64,000 nucleotides of DNA from Hymenobacter qilianensis (lineage in GTDB: Bacteria > Bacteroidota > Bacteroidia > Cytophagales > Hymenobacteraceae), in NCBI RefSeq assembly GCF_014489555.1, contig NZ_CP060784.1, forward strand, positions 2,418,001-2,482,000, read 5' to 3'. A model generated the notes under the pieces. That model made no database searches. It saw only the letters and a list, made by a program, of their open reading frames with translations, and was not told the origin of the DNA. Shown here piece after piece: positions 1-8,374 of this stretch. Both the position numbers and the translations under genes were made by a program. Position 1 is the first letter of the stretch. Every line of letters begins with the position of its first letter.

Positions 1-714
1 TTTGTGCGCGCCAATCCTACAGTAAATGCCATTTTGGGGACGCAACCCGTAAGCCGAGTGCAGTTTTTCGCGAATGCCATTGACACGCGGACTCGCGGTA
101 TCGACATTGTAGCCAACGAGCGCCTGACACTGGGCGAAAACAGCCGCCTTGGCTTTACGATTGCGGCTAACTTCACCGAAACGGAGGTCCGGGCCTTCAA
201 CAGCTCGTCCAGCACTATCAACAATGACCCAACTACCGGTACCACGAACCTGCAAAACACGCTTTTCGACCGGCAGCAGCGCACCCGCATTGAGTCGGCC
301 CAGCCTCGGAGCAAGATAAATCTGGCCGCCAACTACGGCTACGGCATTTTTGGTATTGAGGCGCGCCTGGTACGCTTTGGGGAGGTGGACTTCCGGGATG
401 CCGACCCAGCCCGCGCGGAGCTCGTCGATCAAACGTTTGATGCTAAGTGGATCACCGACCTGACGCTAAGTGCCCAGGTGCTGCCCCAGCTAAGCATTAT
501 GGTGGGCGCCAACAACCTGTTCGACGTGTATCCCGACAAATTTCGCCTTCACCCGCGCAACAATCCCAATAACTTCTCAGTGGATCCTGCCACAAGCTTT
601 AACTCCAGTCTCGACAATACCAACCGCAACCGCTTCGTGTATAATGCTAACCAGTTTGGCTTCAACGGTGGCTATTACTTCGTGCGTCTCAACGTAACGC
701 TACCCACTAACTAA
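1..714 (+). CDS. TonB-dependent receptor, C-terminal part (5' end outside window)
   Basis: Only the last 238 or so residues are present; the frame is open from base 1. The visible part is an outer-membrane beta-barrel end: alternating aromatic strands, the receptor-typical NNLFDVYPDKF stretch around residue 178, and a terminal strand YYFVRLNVTLPTN that fits a barrel-assembly signal. Such proteins take up siderophores, vitamins or glycans with TonB energy. The substrate cannot be told because the plug is missing. A strong terminator follows 25 bases after the stop. The identification as a TonB receptor is an inference from the C-terminal style and is fairly secure for Bacteroidota. Confidence 0.72.
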   Translation, partial: FVRANPTVNAILGTQPVSRVQFFANAIDTRTRGIDIVANERLTLGENSRLGFTIAANFTETEVRAFNSSSSTINNDPTTGTTNLQNTLFDRQQRTRIESAQPRSKINLAANYGYGIFGIEARLVRFGEVDFRDADPARAELVDQTFDAKWITDLTLSAQVLPQLSIMVGANNLFDVYPDKFRLHPRNNPNNFSVDPATSFNSSLDNTNRNRFVYNANQFGFNGGYYFVRLNVTLPTN

Positions 715-738
715 ACACGATCTTTAGGTTGAGAGAAT

Positions 739-774
739 AAAAAAAGCCCCCAGATACGTTCTGGGGGCTTTTTT
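739..774. terminator. Rho-independent terminator, shared-stem family, convergent
   Basis: Perfect stem AAAAAAGCCCCCAGA / TCTGGGGGCTTTTTT with a 5-base loop. It lies between the convergent receptor and OmpA-lipoprotein genes, and A/T tracts on both sides let it act in both directions. Confidence 0.9.
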
Positions 775-785
775 ATGCATTTGTG

Positions 786-1784
786 CTACTTCGCTGGCTG
801 TGGCGCGCTGGTATTGGAATCCAGAATCTGGAAAAGCTCGTCCAGCTTAGGCGTGAGAATAATCTCGGTGCGGCGGTTCTTTTGGCGGGCCACGGGAGTT
901 TTGGCTACATCAATGGGCACGTACTTTGAGCGGCCCGAGGCTGTCACGCGCTCCGGCGTTACGCCATTGGTGGTTAGCAGGCGGGCAATTTCGGTGGCGC
1001 GCAGCACGCTCAGGTCCCAGTTGTCCTGCATACCGGCGGTGCCCCGGCTGATGGGCACATCGTCGGTGTGGCCTTCCACCACCACGTTCACGTCGCGCTG
1101 CTCCTGGAGCACGGTTGCCAATTTCTTCAGAGCATCTTGGCCTTTGGGGTCCACTTTTGTAGAGCCCGACTTGAACAGGAGCTGCTCAGAAAGCGACACG
1201 TACACTTTGCCGTCCTTGAGCTGCACTTGCAGGTCGCTGTCGTTGAAGCTCAGCAAGGCTTTGCTCACCTTGGCGCGCAGGTCGTTTACGGCCTTGTCTT
1301 TCTCAGCCAGAGCTTGCTGCAACTCGGCCAGGCGGGCTTCGCGGGTTTTCAGGTCGGCGGTCAGCTTATCGATTTCCGTCTGACTTTTCCCCAGCTCAGC
1401 CTCGCGGCGGGCCAGGTCCTGGGCTACTTTGCTGTAGTCCGCCGATTTGTCGGCCAGAGCGCGGTCGGTGTTTTTGAGCAGCTTCTCGAAGCTGCTGTTC
1501 AGCTCGCCGTACAGGCTTTGGGTTTTGCGCAGCACGTTGCCGGTCTGGGTCGAGTCGGCTACCAGGCGCTTATTGTCGAGGCGAAGCTGGGCAAGCTCGT
1601 CGCTGGCTTTTTTCAATTCGGCCACGGCCTGGCGCTGCTGGCGCTCCAGGTCGGCCTTGGCTTGCTCGGTGGCCGTTTGGCGGGCACGCAGGTCATCGTA
1701 TTTTTTGGAGGCAACGCAGCCGGGCAGCAGCGTGGCGGCCGTCAGGCAGAGCGTCCCGAGAAAGAGCGTAGAAGTTTTTTTCAC
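786..1784 (-). CDS. OmpA/MotB-family lipoprotein with coiled coil
   Basis: 332 residues from a GTG start at 1784, chosen because it opens a lipoprotein signal peptide (VKKTSTLFLG... ending in the lipobox LLPGC). Upstream in-frame codons exist but encode no signal. After the acylated Cys comes a long Ala/Gln/Lys-rich coiled coil (about residues 30-180). An OmpA-like peptidoglycan-binding domain follows, with EGHTDDVPISRG, an NWDLSVLRA helix and the NRRTEIIL end. Probable role: a lipid-anchored spacer that grips the cell wall. The six-G word sits in its leader (1811-1816). Specific function unknown. Confidence 0.85.
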   Translation of the reverse strand: MKKTSTLFLGTLCLTAATLLPGCVASKKYDDLRARQTATEQAKADLERQQRQAVAELKKASDELAQLRLDNKRLVADSTQTGNVLRKTQSLYGELNSSFEKLLKNTDRALADKSADYSKVAQDLARREAELGKSQTEIDKLTADLKTREARLAELQQALAEKDKAVNDLRAKVSKALLSFNDSDLQVQLKDGKVYVSLSEQLLFKSGSTKVDPKGQDALKKLATVLQEQRDVNVVVEGHTDDVPISRGTAGMQDNWDLSVLRATEIARLLTTNGVTPERVTASGRSKYVPIDVAKTPVARQKNRRTEIILTPKLDELFQILDSNTSAPQPAK

Positions 1785-1884
1785 AATAGAACGGTGATTA
1801 GCAAAGGGCTGGGGGGCAAATTCAACGGTGTGCACCCCTCGCGGCAAGGTAACCATGCCTGACCCCAACTTCCAACCATTCGTC

Positions 1885-1913
1885 TTTGCGATGAGATTTT
1901 CGACCTATATTTG
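1885..1913 (+). promoter_or_regulatory. Bacteroidota-type promoter for the aldolase gene
   Basis: TTTG at 1885-1888, 17-base spacer, then TATATTTG at 1906-1913, matching the Bacteroidota -33 TTTG / -7 TAnnTTTG consensus. It would start transcription near 1920, about 37 bases before the aldolase ATG. The -7 element runs straight into a six-C run. Confidence 0.6.
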
Positions 1914-1956
1914 CCCCCCGTAGTTTTCCGCTCCCGTCTCCCCTAAGAAACCACGC

Positions 1957-3006
1957 ATGGACTCTTATTCTGACCACAGCGCCGACACGCAGGCGCTGCT
2001 TCAGCACGAGTGCAAGACGATTGATAAAGCCTTGCTGCACCAGCCCGGCCCCGATTTTCTGGACCGTTGCTTTGTGCCATCCAATCGGACGCCGCAGGTG
2101 CTTCGCTCGCTGGGTCAACTCTATAATCATGGGCGGTTGAGCGGAACGGGCTACATGTCTATTTTGCCCGTCGATCAGGGAATTGAGCACACGGCCGGCG
2201 CCTCTTTTGGCCCGAACCCCATGTATTTCGACCCCGAAAACATCATCAAACTGGCTGTGGAAGGAGGGTGCAATGCGGTGGCTACTACTTTTGGTACCTT
2301 TGGAACGGTAGCTCGCAAGTATGCTCACAAAATTCCTTTTCTGGTTAAAATCAACCACAACGAGCTCCTAACGTACCCCAATAAGTTCGATCAGATTATG
2401 TTCGGGTCGGTGGAGGAAGCCTGGAACCTGGGAGCTACGGCCGTGGGAGCTACGATTTATTTCGGCTCAGAAGAGTCGAACCGGCAGATTATTGAAGTGA
2501 GCCAAGCGTTTGAGCGGGCGCATGAGTTGGGTATGGCTACGGTGCTCTGGTGCTATACTCGCAACAATGCCTTCAAAACCGCTGACCAAGATTACCACGT
2601 GGCTACTGACCTGACTGCGCAGGCCAACCATTTGGGCGTCACCATTCAAGCTGATATCATCAAGCAGAAGCTGCCCGAAAACAACGGCGGCTTCCGCGAC
2701 CTGAAGTTTGGCAAAACCCACAAGGCCATGTACGAGAGCCTGTCGTCGGATAACCCGATTGATCTGACTCGCTACCAGGTGGCCAACTGCTACATGGGAC
2801 GTATTGGTCTGATCAACTCCGGCGGGGAAAGCCTCGGCGCCGGCGACCTGGAGCAGGCTGTTAAAACGGCTATTGTAAATAAGCGCGCTGGTGGCCAAGG
2901 ACTTATCTCGGGCCGTAAGGCATTCCAAAGGCCGTTCGCCGAAGGCGTACAATTGCTCAACGCCATCCAGAATGTGTATCTGGACAGCAAGGTGACAATT
3001 GCTTGA
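1957..3006 (+). CDS. fbaB: Class I fructose-bisphosphate aldolase (FbaB/DhnA type)
   Basis: 349 residues. Cleaves fructose 1,6-bisphosphate to dihydroxyacetone phosphate and glyceraldehyde 3-phosphate, or the reverse in gluconeogenesis, in the cytosol. The family signature is clear: [11 protein letters not shown] near residue 70, a LVKINHNE strand near 130, and [14 protein letters not shown] near 232. The Schiff-base lysine of the E. coli FbaB family falls at K236 here. Length equals that of FbaB. A consensus promoter lies just upstream. It is followed by an AT-rich inverted repeat and accD, and seems to be its own transcription unit. Confidence 0.93.
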   Translation: MDSYSDHSADTQALLQHECKTIDKALLHQPGPDFLDRCFVPSNRTPQVLRSLGQLYNHGRLSGTGYMSILPVDQGIEHTAGASFGPNPMYFDPENIIKLAVEGGCNAVATTFGTFGTVARKYAHKIPFLVKINHNELLTYPNKFDQIMFGSVEEAWNLGATAVGATIYFGSEESNRQIIEVSQAFERAHELGMATVLWCYTRNNAFKTADQDYHVATDLTAQANHLGVTIQADIIKQKLPENNGGFRDLKFGKTHKAMYESLSSDNPIDLTRYQVANCYMGRIGLINSGGESLGAGDLEQAVKTAIVNKRAGGQGLISGRKAFQRPFAEGVQLLNAIQNVYLDSKVTIA

Positions 3007-3010
3007 TTTT

Positions 3011-3118
3011 AATTAGTGATGAGTAATTAATAAGGAGCAATTATTCTTAGCTGCTCGTAATTTCTTACCGCTTTTTAAAGGGCGTAAATTGCTCATTACT
3101 AATTATTAATTACTAATT
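3011..3118. repeat. AT-rich inverted repeat between aldolase and accD
   Basis: Two 32-base arms (3011-3042 and 3087-3118) are inverted copies with about 27 of 32 positions matching; both carry AATTAGT...GAGCAATT. The 44-base spacer is unrelated. The right arm ends 12 bases before the accD start, so the hairpin would form in the accD leader or the fbaB trailer. No long T run follows. It looks like a small palindromic repeat unit rather than a normal terminator. Confidence 0.7.
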
Positions 3119-3130
3119 GATTCAAAAAAT

Positions 3131-4039
3131 ATGTCTTGGTTTAAGCGCGTAGAGAAAGGCATCGTCACCCCGACGGAGCATAAGAAGGAGACACCGGACG
3201 GCTTGTGGTACAAGTGCCAGGAGTGCAAAACCGTGTCGCCGATGGTGGAGCACAAGCGCCTGCAATACACCTGCCCCAAGTGTAACCACCACGCCCGCAT
3301 CGATTCGGCCGAGTATTTTGAGGTATTGTTCGACGGCAATCAGTTTACGGAGCTGGATGCCGAACTGTCCTCCGCCGACCCGCTGCACTTCGTAGATACC
3401 AAAGGCTATCCGCAGCGCATTGTAGCCACTCAGCAGCAAACCGGGCTGCGCGATGCCGTACGCACGGCGCACGGCCAGATTAATGGTCTTGATCTGGTGG
3501 TAGCCTGCATGGATTTTAAGTTTATCGGCGGCTCGATGGGCTCGGTGGTAGGCGAGAAGATTGCCCGCTCCATCGATTACGCCCGCCAGCACCGTGTGCC
3601 TTTCCTGATGATTTCAAAATCGGGCGGTGCGCGCATGATGGAAGCGGGCTATTCCCTGATGCAGATGGCCAAAACCTCCGCCAAGCTTGCCATGCTTTCC
3701 GAGGCAGGCATACCGTACATTTCCCTGCTCACCGATCCTACCACGGGTGGCGTTACGGCCTCCTACGCCATGCTCGGCGACTTCAACATTTCGGAGCCCG
3801 GCGCACTGATTGGCTTTGCCGGCCCCCGGGTTATCAAGGAAACTATCGGTAAAGACTTGCCTAAGGACTTCCAAAGTGCTGAGTTTGTGCTGGAGCACGG
3901 CTTCCTCGACTTCATCGTGGACCGTAAGAATCTCAAGGCCCAGCTTACCGACCTGCTGACGATGCTGCGCCCCGCGCCCGAAGTATTAGTGGAGGCACTG
4001 CCCTTGCAGCGTAGCCTACGCACGGCTGGCACTGCCTGA
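3131..4039 (+). CDS. accD: Acetyl-CoA carboxylase, carboxyltransferase subunit beta
   Basis: 302 residues, family-typical. Transfers the carboxyl group from biotin carboxyl carrier protein to acetyl-CoA to make malonyl-CoA, the first step of fatty acid synthesis. The N-terminal zinc ribbon is intact (C29, C32, C48, C51). The crotonase-like body shows [24 protein letters not shown] and [18 protein letters not shown], which form the acyl-CoA pocket and oxyanion hole. It is the partner of AccA, which is not in this window. A shared-stem terminator follows directly. Confidence 0.96.
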   Translation: MSWFKRVEKGIVTPTEHKKETPDGLWYKCQECKTVSPMVEHKRLQYTCPKCNHHARIDSAEYFEVLFDGNQFTELDAELSSADPLHFVDTKGYPQRIVATQQQTGLRDAVRTAHGQINGLDLVVACMDFKFIGGSMGSVVGEKIARSIDYARQHRVPFLMISKSGGARMMEAGYSLMQMAKTSAKLAMLSEAGIPYISLLTDPTTGGVTASYAMLGDFNISEPGALIGFAGPRVIKETIGKDLPKDFQSAEFVLEHGFLDFIVDRKNLKAQLTDLLTMLRPAPEVLVEALPLQRSLRTAGTA

Positions 4040-4059
4040 AGCTCAACGGACTAGCCATG

Positions 4060-4103
4060 AAAAAGCCCCCAGATACGTACTAGCGCAGTCTGGGGGCTTT
4101 TTT
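4060..4103 (+). terminator. Rho-independent terminator after accD
   Basis: AAAAAGCCCCCAGA pairs with TCTGGGGGCTTTTTT across a 15-base loop; member of the shared-stem family. Confidence 0.88.
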
Positions 4104-4250
4104 AGCTGCTAGAAGTGCGCTCTTGGTTTCAGCAAGGTTTTTGATAGGTCTAACAATATCTTCAACGAACTTTTTCGGTCGAAATGCAGTAAGCAGCACT
4201 GAAATCGTTCATTCCACGTTTAATTTCTGTTTCACTAAGTACATTCTCTC

Positions 4251-4994
4251 ATGAAATCCTCCAACTCAATTCTTTCTCTCTTCCTGGCCTTTACCCTGTT
4301 TCTAGGCTCCTGCGCTACGTCGCAGCAGGGCACGGCTACTGGCCCTGATACGTCGGGTAATGGCACAGGCCCACGCAAAACCGGCACTAGCCGTACGGTG
4401 AAGGGTGGTGCTATTGGTGCTGGCGCTGGTGCCGTAACGGGTGCTGTACTTGGTCGTGTGATTGGTGGTAAGTCGGGTACGGCAGCAGGCGCCATCATTG
4501 GCGCGGCAGTAGGCGGTACGGGCGGTGCACTTATCGGCCGTCGTATGGACAAGCAAGCTGAGGAATTGCAGCGTGATATGCAGAACGCCAAAGTGGAGCG
4601 CGTAGGCGAAGGCATTAAGATTACTTTCGACTCTGGTATTCTCTTCGATACCAATGCTGCTACGCTGCGTCCGGCTTCGATGACTGAAATCGACAAAATG
4701 GCTGAAACGCTGCAGAAGTACCCCGACACCAATATTCTGGTGGAAGGCCACACCGATGCCAGTGGTTCAGATGCTATCAATCAGCCCCTTTCGGAGCGTC
4801 GCGCTCAGGCTGTTGCCAACTATACTACTTCTAAAGGTGTAGATGCTTCACGCGTTCAGACCAAGGGATACGGTTCTTCGCAGCCTATTGCTGACAATAC
4901 CACTGAGGCCGGCAAGCAAGCTAACCGTCGGGTAGAAATTGCTATCTACGCCAACGAGAAAATGAAGAAGGCCGCTGAGGAAGGCCGCCTGTAA
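4251..4994 (+). CDS. OmpA-family lipoprotein with glycine zipper (YiaD-like)
   Basis: 247 residues. A signal peptide ends in the lipobox FLGSC near residue 22. A glycine-zipper segment (about 50-95, GAIGAGAGAVTGAVLG and GAIIGAAVGGTGGALIG) can insert in or pack against membrane. The C-terminal OmpA-like domain has VEGHTDASGSDA, SERRAQAV and NRRVEIAI, for peptidoglycan binding. Close paralogue of the protein at 5748-6452; both share the RRMDKQA linker and the end NEK..KKAAE. The small zipper protein at 5177 lies between them. Each gene of the trio has its own terminator. Likely an envelope-stabilising protein; the exact role is unknown. Confidence 0.88.
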   Translation: MKSSNSILSLFLAFTLFLGSCATSQQGTATGPDTSGNGTGPRKTGTSRTVKGGAIGAGAGAVTGAVLGRVIGGKSGTAAGAIIGAAVGGTGGALIGRRMDKQAEELQRDMQNAKVERVGEGIKITFDSGILFDTNAATLRPASMTEIDKMAETLQKYPDTNILVEGHTDASGSDAINQPLSERRAQAVANYTTSKGVDASRVQTKGYGSSQPIADNTTEAGKQANRRVEIAIYANEKMKKAAEEGRL

Positions 4995-5013
4995 TCAGTG
5001 CGCTTCGACTAAA

Positions 5014-5057
5014 CGACACAAAAAAGGCCGTCCACATGGACGGCCTTTTTTGTGTCG
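5014..5057 (+). terminator. Rho-independent terminator
   Basis: Long stem CGACACAAAAAAGGCCGTCC with its perfect inverted copy around an ACAT loop, including the T tract. It ends the OmpA lipoprotein gene. Confidence 0.92.
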
Positions 5058-5176
5058 TAAATAATAAATTACGTGTAGCTCCATCTAAGATTACCCAGAG
5101 TAAACTTAAGGACTATACTTATCGTTTACAGATCTGGTTACCACCGGTTTAATCGTGCCACCTAACGAGAAAAATC

Positions 5177-5494
5177 ATGAAAAACATTCGTTTGTATTTC
5201 GCTGTGGCTGCGGCCATGTTGTTTTTGGGAAGTAACACTGCCCTGGCTCAGAGCGATACCAAGACTGAAAAGAAAGGCTGGAGCCGTAAAGGCAAGGGCG
5301 CTGCAATTGGGGCTGGTACTGGCGCGGCGGCAGGTGCCATTATTGCTGGTAAAGGCGACCGTGGTAAAGGCGCCGTTATTGGTGCCGGCGCTGGCGCCGT
5401 AAGTGGCGCCCTGATTGGCAAAAGGCGGGACAAGAAAAAAGACCCGGCCCGGCACCGCGAGTACACCAAGAAAAAAAATAGCCCAAACACTTAG
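5177..5494 (+). CDS. Small secreted glycine-zipper protein
   Basis: 105 residues. Signal peptide to about residue 24 (LGSNTALAQ). Two glycine zippers follow (GAAIGAGTGAAAGAIIAG and GAVIGAGAGAVSGALIG), then a highly basic tail rich in Lys/Arg (RRDKKKDPARHREYTKKKN). The zippers resemble the YMGG/Gly-zipper families and those of its two OmpA-carrying neighbours, but the OmpA domain is absent. It may be a truncated relative or an accessory membrane-interacting protein. Function unknown. Confidence 0.78.
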   Translation: MKNIRLYFAVAAAMLFLGSNTALAQSDTKTEKKGWSRKGKGAAIGAGTGAAAGAIIAGKGDRGKGAVIGAGAGAVSGALIGKRRDKKKDPARHREYTKKKNSPNT

Positions 5495-5508
5495 AAAGTT
5501 CTCGCAGC

Positions 5509-5540
5509 AAAAGGCTGCCCTTCGCAAGGGCAGCCTTTTT
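5509..5540 (+). terminator. Rho-independent terminator
   Basis: AAAAGGCTGCCC / GGGCAGCCTTTTT stem, TTCGCAA loop, ends the small zipper gene. A weaker imperfect hairpin (CCCTTTACG / CGTAAGGG followed by a T run) lies at about 5583-5616. Confidence 0.88.
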
Positions 5541-5747
5541 AACTTCCGGAAAATTAACTCAACTATATTTGCTTCATAAAAAGCCCTTTACGAGTGCGTA
5601 AGGGTATTTTTTTGTGGGTGAATAGGATAGGAGCAGGAGTTTGGCAAGGTGGTTGCCTTTCGTGCAGTCATGGAAGGCAATTTATTCCAAACCCTTAAAC
5701 CAGCCTTTCACCAACGAATACCAAAACAAACCCCCTCACATTACATC

Positions 5748-6452
5748 ATGAAAACTTCCCGTTCGTACATCGCCTTTATACTAGCCCTGTTGCTGCTAGG
5801 TGGTAATTTCGCCCAAGCCCAGGACACGACCACCAAGAAGCCAATGAGCAAGACCGCTAAGGGCGGTCTTATTGGTGCTGGTGCTGGTGCCGTAGCTGGT
5901 GGCGTATTAGGCCGCGTGCTTGGTGGCAAAAACAGCACCGCTGGTGGTGCTATTATCGGTGCTGCTGTAGGTGGTGCTGGTGGTGCCCTCATTGGCCGCC
6001 GCATGGACAAGCAAGCTGCTGAGCTGAAGCGCGAAATGGCTGGTGCCAAAGTTGAGCGCGTAGGCGAAGGCATCAAAATTACCTTTGATTCCGGTATCCT
6101 GTTCGCTAAGAACTCGTCTAACCTGACTTCTACTGCTCAGAGCAACATCGCTGAGTTGGCTGCTACGCTGAAAAAGTACGGCGACACCAACGTACTGATC
6201 GAAGGCCACACCGACACCAGCGGCAACGACGCCATCAACGATCCTTTGTCGCAGCGCCGGGCCCAGGCAGTTGCTAACTATGCCCAGAGCCAAGGTGTAG
6301 ACGCTTCGCGCTTCCAGACCCAGGGTTACGGTTCGCGTCAGCCCATCGCTGACAACTCGACTGAGGCTGGCCGCACGGCTAACCGCCGCGTAGAGGTAGC
6401 CATTTATGCCAACGAAAAGCTGAAAAAGGCTGCTGAGCGCGGCACTATCTAA
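5748..6452 (+). CDS. OmpA-family protein with glycine zipper
   Basis: 234 residues from the ATG at 5748, chosen because a clean signal peptide follows (MKTSRSYIAFILALLLLGG...AQAQ). An upstream in-frame ATG would add 33 residues without a signal. Glycine zipper at about residues 40-85, OmpA-like domain at 115-225 (IEGHTDTSGNDA, SQRRAQAV, NRRVEVAI). Paralogue of 4251-4994, but with a cleavable signal and no lipobox Cys, so it is probably periplasmic or outer-membrane soluble instead of lipid anchored. Binding to peptidoglycan is inferred from the domain. Confidence 0.88.
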   Translation: MKTSRSYIAFILALLLLGGNFAQAQDTTTKKPMSKTAKGGLIGAGAGAVAGGVLGRVLGGKNSTAGGAIIGAAVGGAGGALIGRRMDKQAAELKREMAGAKVERVGEGIKITFDSGILFAKNSSNLTSTAQSNIAELAATLKKYGDTNVLIEGHTDTSGNDAINDPLSQRRAQAVANYAQSQGVDASRFQTQGYGSRQPIADNSTEAGRTANRRVEVAIYANEKLKKAAERGTI

Positions 6453-6468
6453 GCTTGGTTTATATCTT

Positions 6469-6504
6469 AAAAAAAGCCCCCAGAATATTTCTGGGGGCTT
6501 TTTT
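6469..6504 (+). terminator. Rho-independent terminator, shared-stem family
   Basis: AAAAAAGCCCCCAGA / TCTGGGGGCTTTTTT-type stem with AATATT loop region after the OmpA gene. Confidence 0.88.
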
Positions 6505-6571
6505 GTGCGCTTTTGAATCGTTAGTGAATCGGGTGCGCAACCTCGGGTAAGCCCAGCCGGTACAACCGGCT

Positions 6572-7333
6572 ATGCCAACTACCTACGACTCGCCAGCCGC
6601 TGAGAAAACGCGTGAGAATCATGCGATTCTGAATGATTTTTTTCCGCCGCTGACGTTGGAAGCCCCGCGCCGCTCGCCCATGCGCGAGCTCATATCCACG
6701 CTGTTATCGCATCGGACTACCCACCACGACGAAGAGCTGGCCTACGACCGGATGCTGGAGGCGTTCAAAGATTGGGAAGGCGTGATGGCCGCGCCAACGG
6801 CTGAGTTGGCCCACGCCGTTCGGACTACGCGCTGGCCCGATACCCAGGCCCCGCGTATTCAGGAAATATTGCGCCGCATTAAAGCCGAGCACGGCGAGAT
6901 TACGCTGGACTTTCTGGCAGATTGGCCCACGGAGAAGGGCTTGGCCTGGCTGATGGATATGCCCGGTATTGGCCTGAAAACCGCTTCTTTGGTGCTGCTT
7001 TTCAACTTTCATAAGCCCGTGCTGCCCGTCGATACGCACGTGCACCGCATTGCCCAGCGCGTAGGCATGATTCCGCCCAAAGCCTCCGCCGACAAAGCGC
7101 ACCAACTATTATTGGCCCAATTGCCAGCCGATGCGCTAGTGTTGCTCAACTTTCACAAGCACAATTACTGGCATGGCCAAAAGATCTGTCTGTTCCTGAA
7201 ACCAGATTGTCCAAAATGCCCCCTGAAGGGCTTTTGTAACTACTACCAGGAGCATTACGGCCCCGCCACACCAGAGGCGATGGCCGCCACGCCCAAGCAC
7301 TGGGAAGAAGCTTGGGGCAAACTGCCGCATTGA
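6572..7333 (+). CDS. nth: Endonuclease III-like DNA glycosylase
   Basis: 253 residues. Removes oxidised pyrimidines and nicks the abasic site in base excision repair. The helix-hairpin-helix is seen as MPGIGLKTASL with the catalytic Lys at 136, and the catalytic Asp at 154 in LPVDTHVHR. The iron-sulfur loop is complete: C206-x6-C213-x2-C216-x5-C222. Slightly longer than E. coli Nth because of an N-terminal extension. It may be the Nth orthologue or a paralogue of broader range; both active-site residues are present. Confidence 0.88.
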   Translation: MPTTYDSPAAEKTRENHAILNDFFPPLTLEAPRRSPMRELISTLLSHRTTHHDEELAYDRMLEAFKDWEGVMAAPTAELAHAVRTTRWPDTQAPRIQEILRRIKAEHGEITLDFLADWPTEKGLAWLMDMPGIGLKTASLVLLFNFHKPVLPVDTHVHRIAQRVGMIPPKASADKAHQLLLAQLPADALVLLNFHKHNYWHGQKICLFLKPDCPKCPLKGFCNYYQEHYGPATPEAMAATPKHWEEAWGKLPH

Positions 7334-7357
7334 TGAATAGACATCAACAGGAGTAAA

Positions 7358-7385
7358 TTGTAGCGGGCTAAATGAGCTACCTTTG
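7358..7385 (+). promoter_or_regulatory. Promoter for radical SAM gene, nearly leaderless
   Basis: TTG at 7358-7360, 17-base spacer, TACCTTTG at 7378-7385, a match to TAnnTTTG. The ATG lies only five bases after the -7 element, so the transcript would begin at or next to the start codon. Confidence 0.55.
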
Positions 7386-7390
7386 CCGTT

Positions 7391-8374
7391 ATGCGCCTTG
7401 TTCGTCATCCGGTACTGTGTAATTACTATGTCACTTACCGGTGCAATGCGCGCTGCTCGTTCTGCGACATTTGGGAAAAACCATCGCCCTATATTCAGCT
7501 AGATGATGTGGCCCAAAACCTGCGCGATTTGCAGCGCTTAGGCGTAAATGTGGTGGACTTCACGGGTGGGGAGCCGCTGCTGCACCGTCAGATTCATGAG
7601 TTTGTGGGCCTCGCTCACGACATGGGCTTTATCACCACCCTCACTACCAATTGCCTGCTTTATCCGAAATACGCGGAGCGGTTGCGGGGCAAAGTGGATA
7701 TGCTGCATTTCTCCCTTGATTCGTCGGAGAAGGAAGTGCATGATAAGGGACGTGGCGTCGCCTGCTATGATTTTGTGCTGGAAAGCATCCGAGTTGCCAA
7801 AGAACTAGGGGAACGCCCGGATATTCTCTTTACCGTATTTCGCGAAAACCTGGCTCAGCTGGAGGCCGTGTACCGCGACATTACTCAGCCCAACGGCTTG
7901 GTGCTTATTATCAATCCGGCCTTTGAGTACAACAGTGTGGCCACGGGCGAACAACTGACCACCGATGAGCTGGATTATTTGTCGGCTTTTGGGCGGCGCA
8001 AAGGCGTTTACCTCAACGAAGCGTTCATTCAGCTGCGCAAAGACGGCGGCAACCACGTAGCTAAGCCCGTGTGTCGGGCGGCCAGCACTACGCTGGTTAT
8101 TTCGCCCAGCAATGAGCTGGTGCTGCCTTGCTACCACCTGGGGGAGAAGAAATTTCCGATTAACGGTCAGCTGTACGAACTGTATCAATCGGGAGAGGTG
8201 CAGCAGCTGGCCGCGCTGGAAGGCCGCTTGCCCGCGTGTGAAGGCTGCACTATTAACTGCTATATGCAGCCCAGCTTCGCGGTTGAGACCAGTAAGTATT
8301 TCTGGCAAGCCCTGCCCAGCACGCTCCGATACAACCTGGCAAAAGGCACCTGGAAGCGCATGCTGGCGCGCTAA
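7391..8374 (+). CDS. Radical SAM protein with SPASM-like Cys cluster
   Basis: 327 residues. The radical SAM iron-sulfur motif C18-x3-C22-x2-C25 is at the N-terminus, followed by DFTGGEPLLH, which binds S-adenosylmethionine. The C-terminus holds extra cysteines (KPVCRA, VLPCYH, PACEGCTINCY) that fit one or two auxiliary clusters as in SPASM or twitch proteins. Such enzymes modify peptides, lipids or small molecules by radical chemistry. No precursor peptide gene is visible next to it, so the substrate is unknown. Its stop overlaps the stop of the convergent gene by two bases (CTAA). Confidence 0.85.
   Translation: MRLVRHPVLCNYYVTYRCNARCSFCDIWEKPSPYIQLDDVAQNLRDLQRLGVNVVDFTGGEPLLHRQIHEFVGLAHDMGFITTLTTNCLLYPKYAERLRGKVDMLHFSLDSSEKEVHDKGRGVACYDFVLESIRVAKELGERPDILFTVFRENLAQLEAVYRDITQPNGLVLIINPAFEYNSVATGEQLTTDELDYLSAFGRRKGVYLNEAFIQLRKDGGNHVAKPVCRAASTTLVISPSNELVLPCYHLGEKKFPINGQLYELYQSGEVQQLAALEGRLPACEGCTINCYMQPSFAVETSKYFWQALPSTLRYNLAKGTWKRMLAR

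Noticed and set aside
1068..1862. 264-codon frame opposite the OmpA lipoprotein gene
   Set aside because: Antisense shadow; composition (Gln/Leu/Ala/His-rich) mirrors the coding strand and shows no motif.
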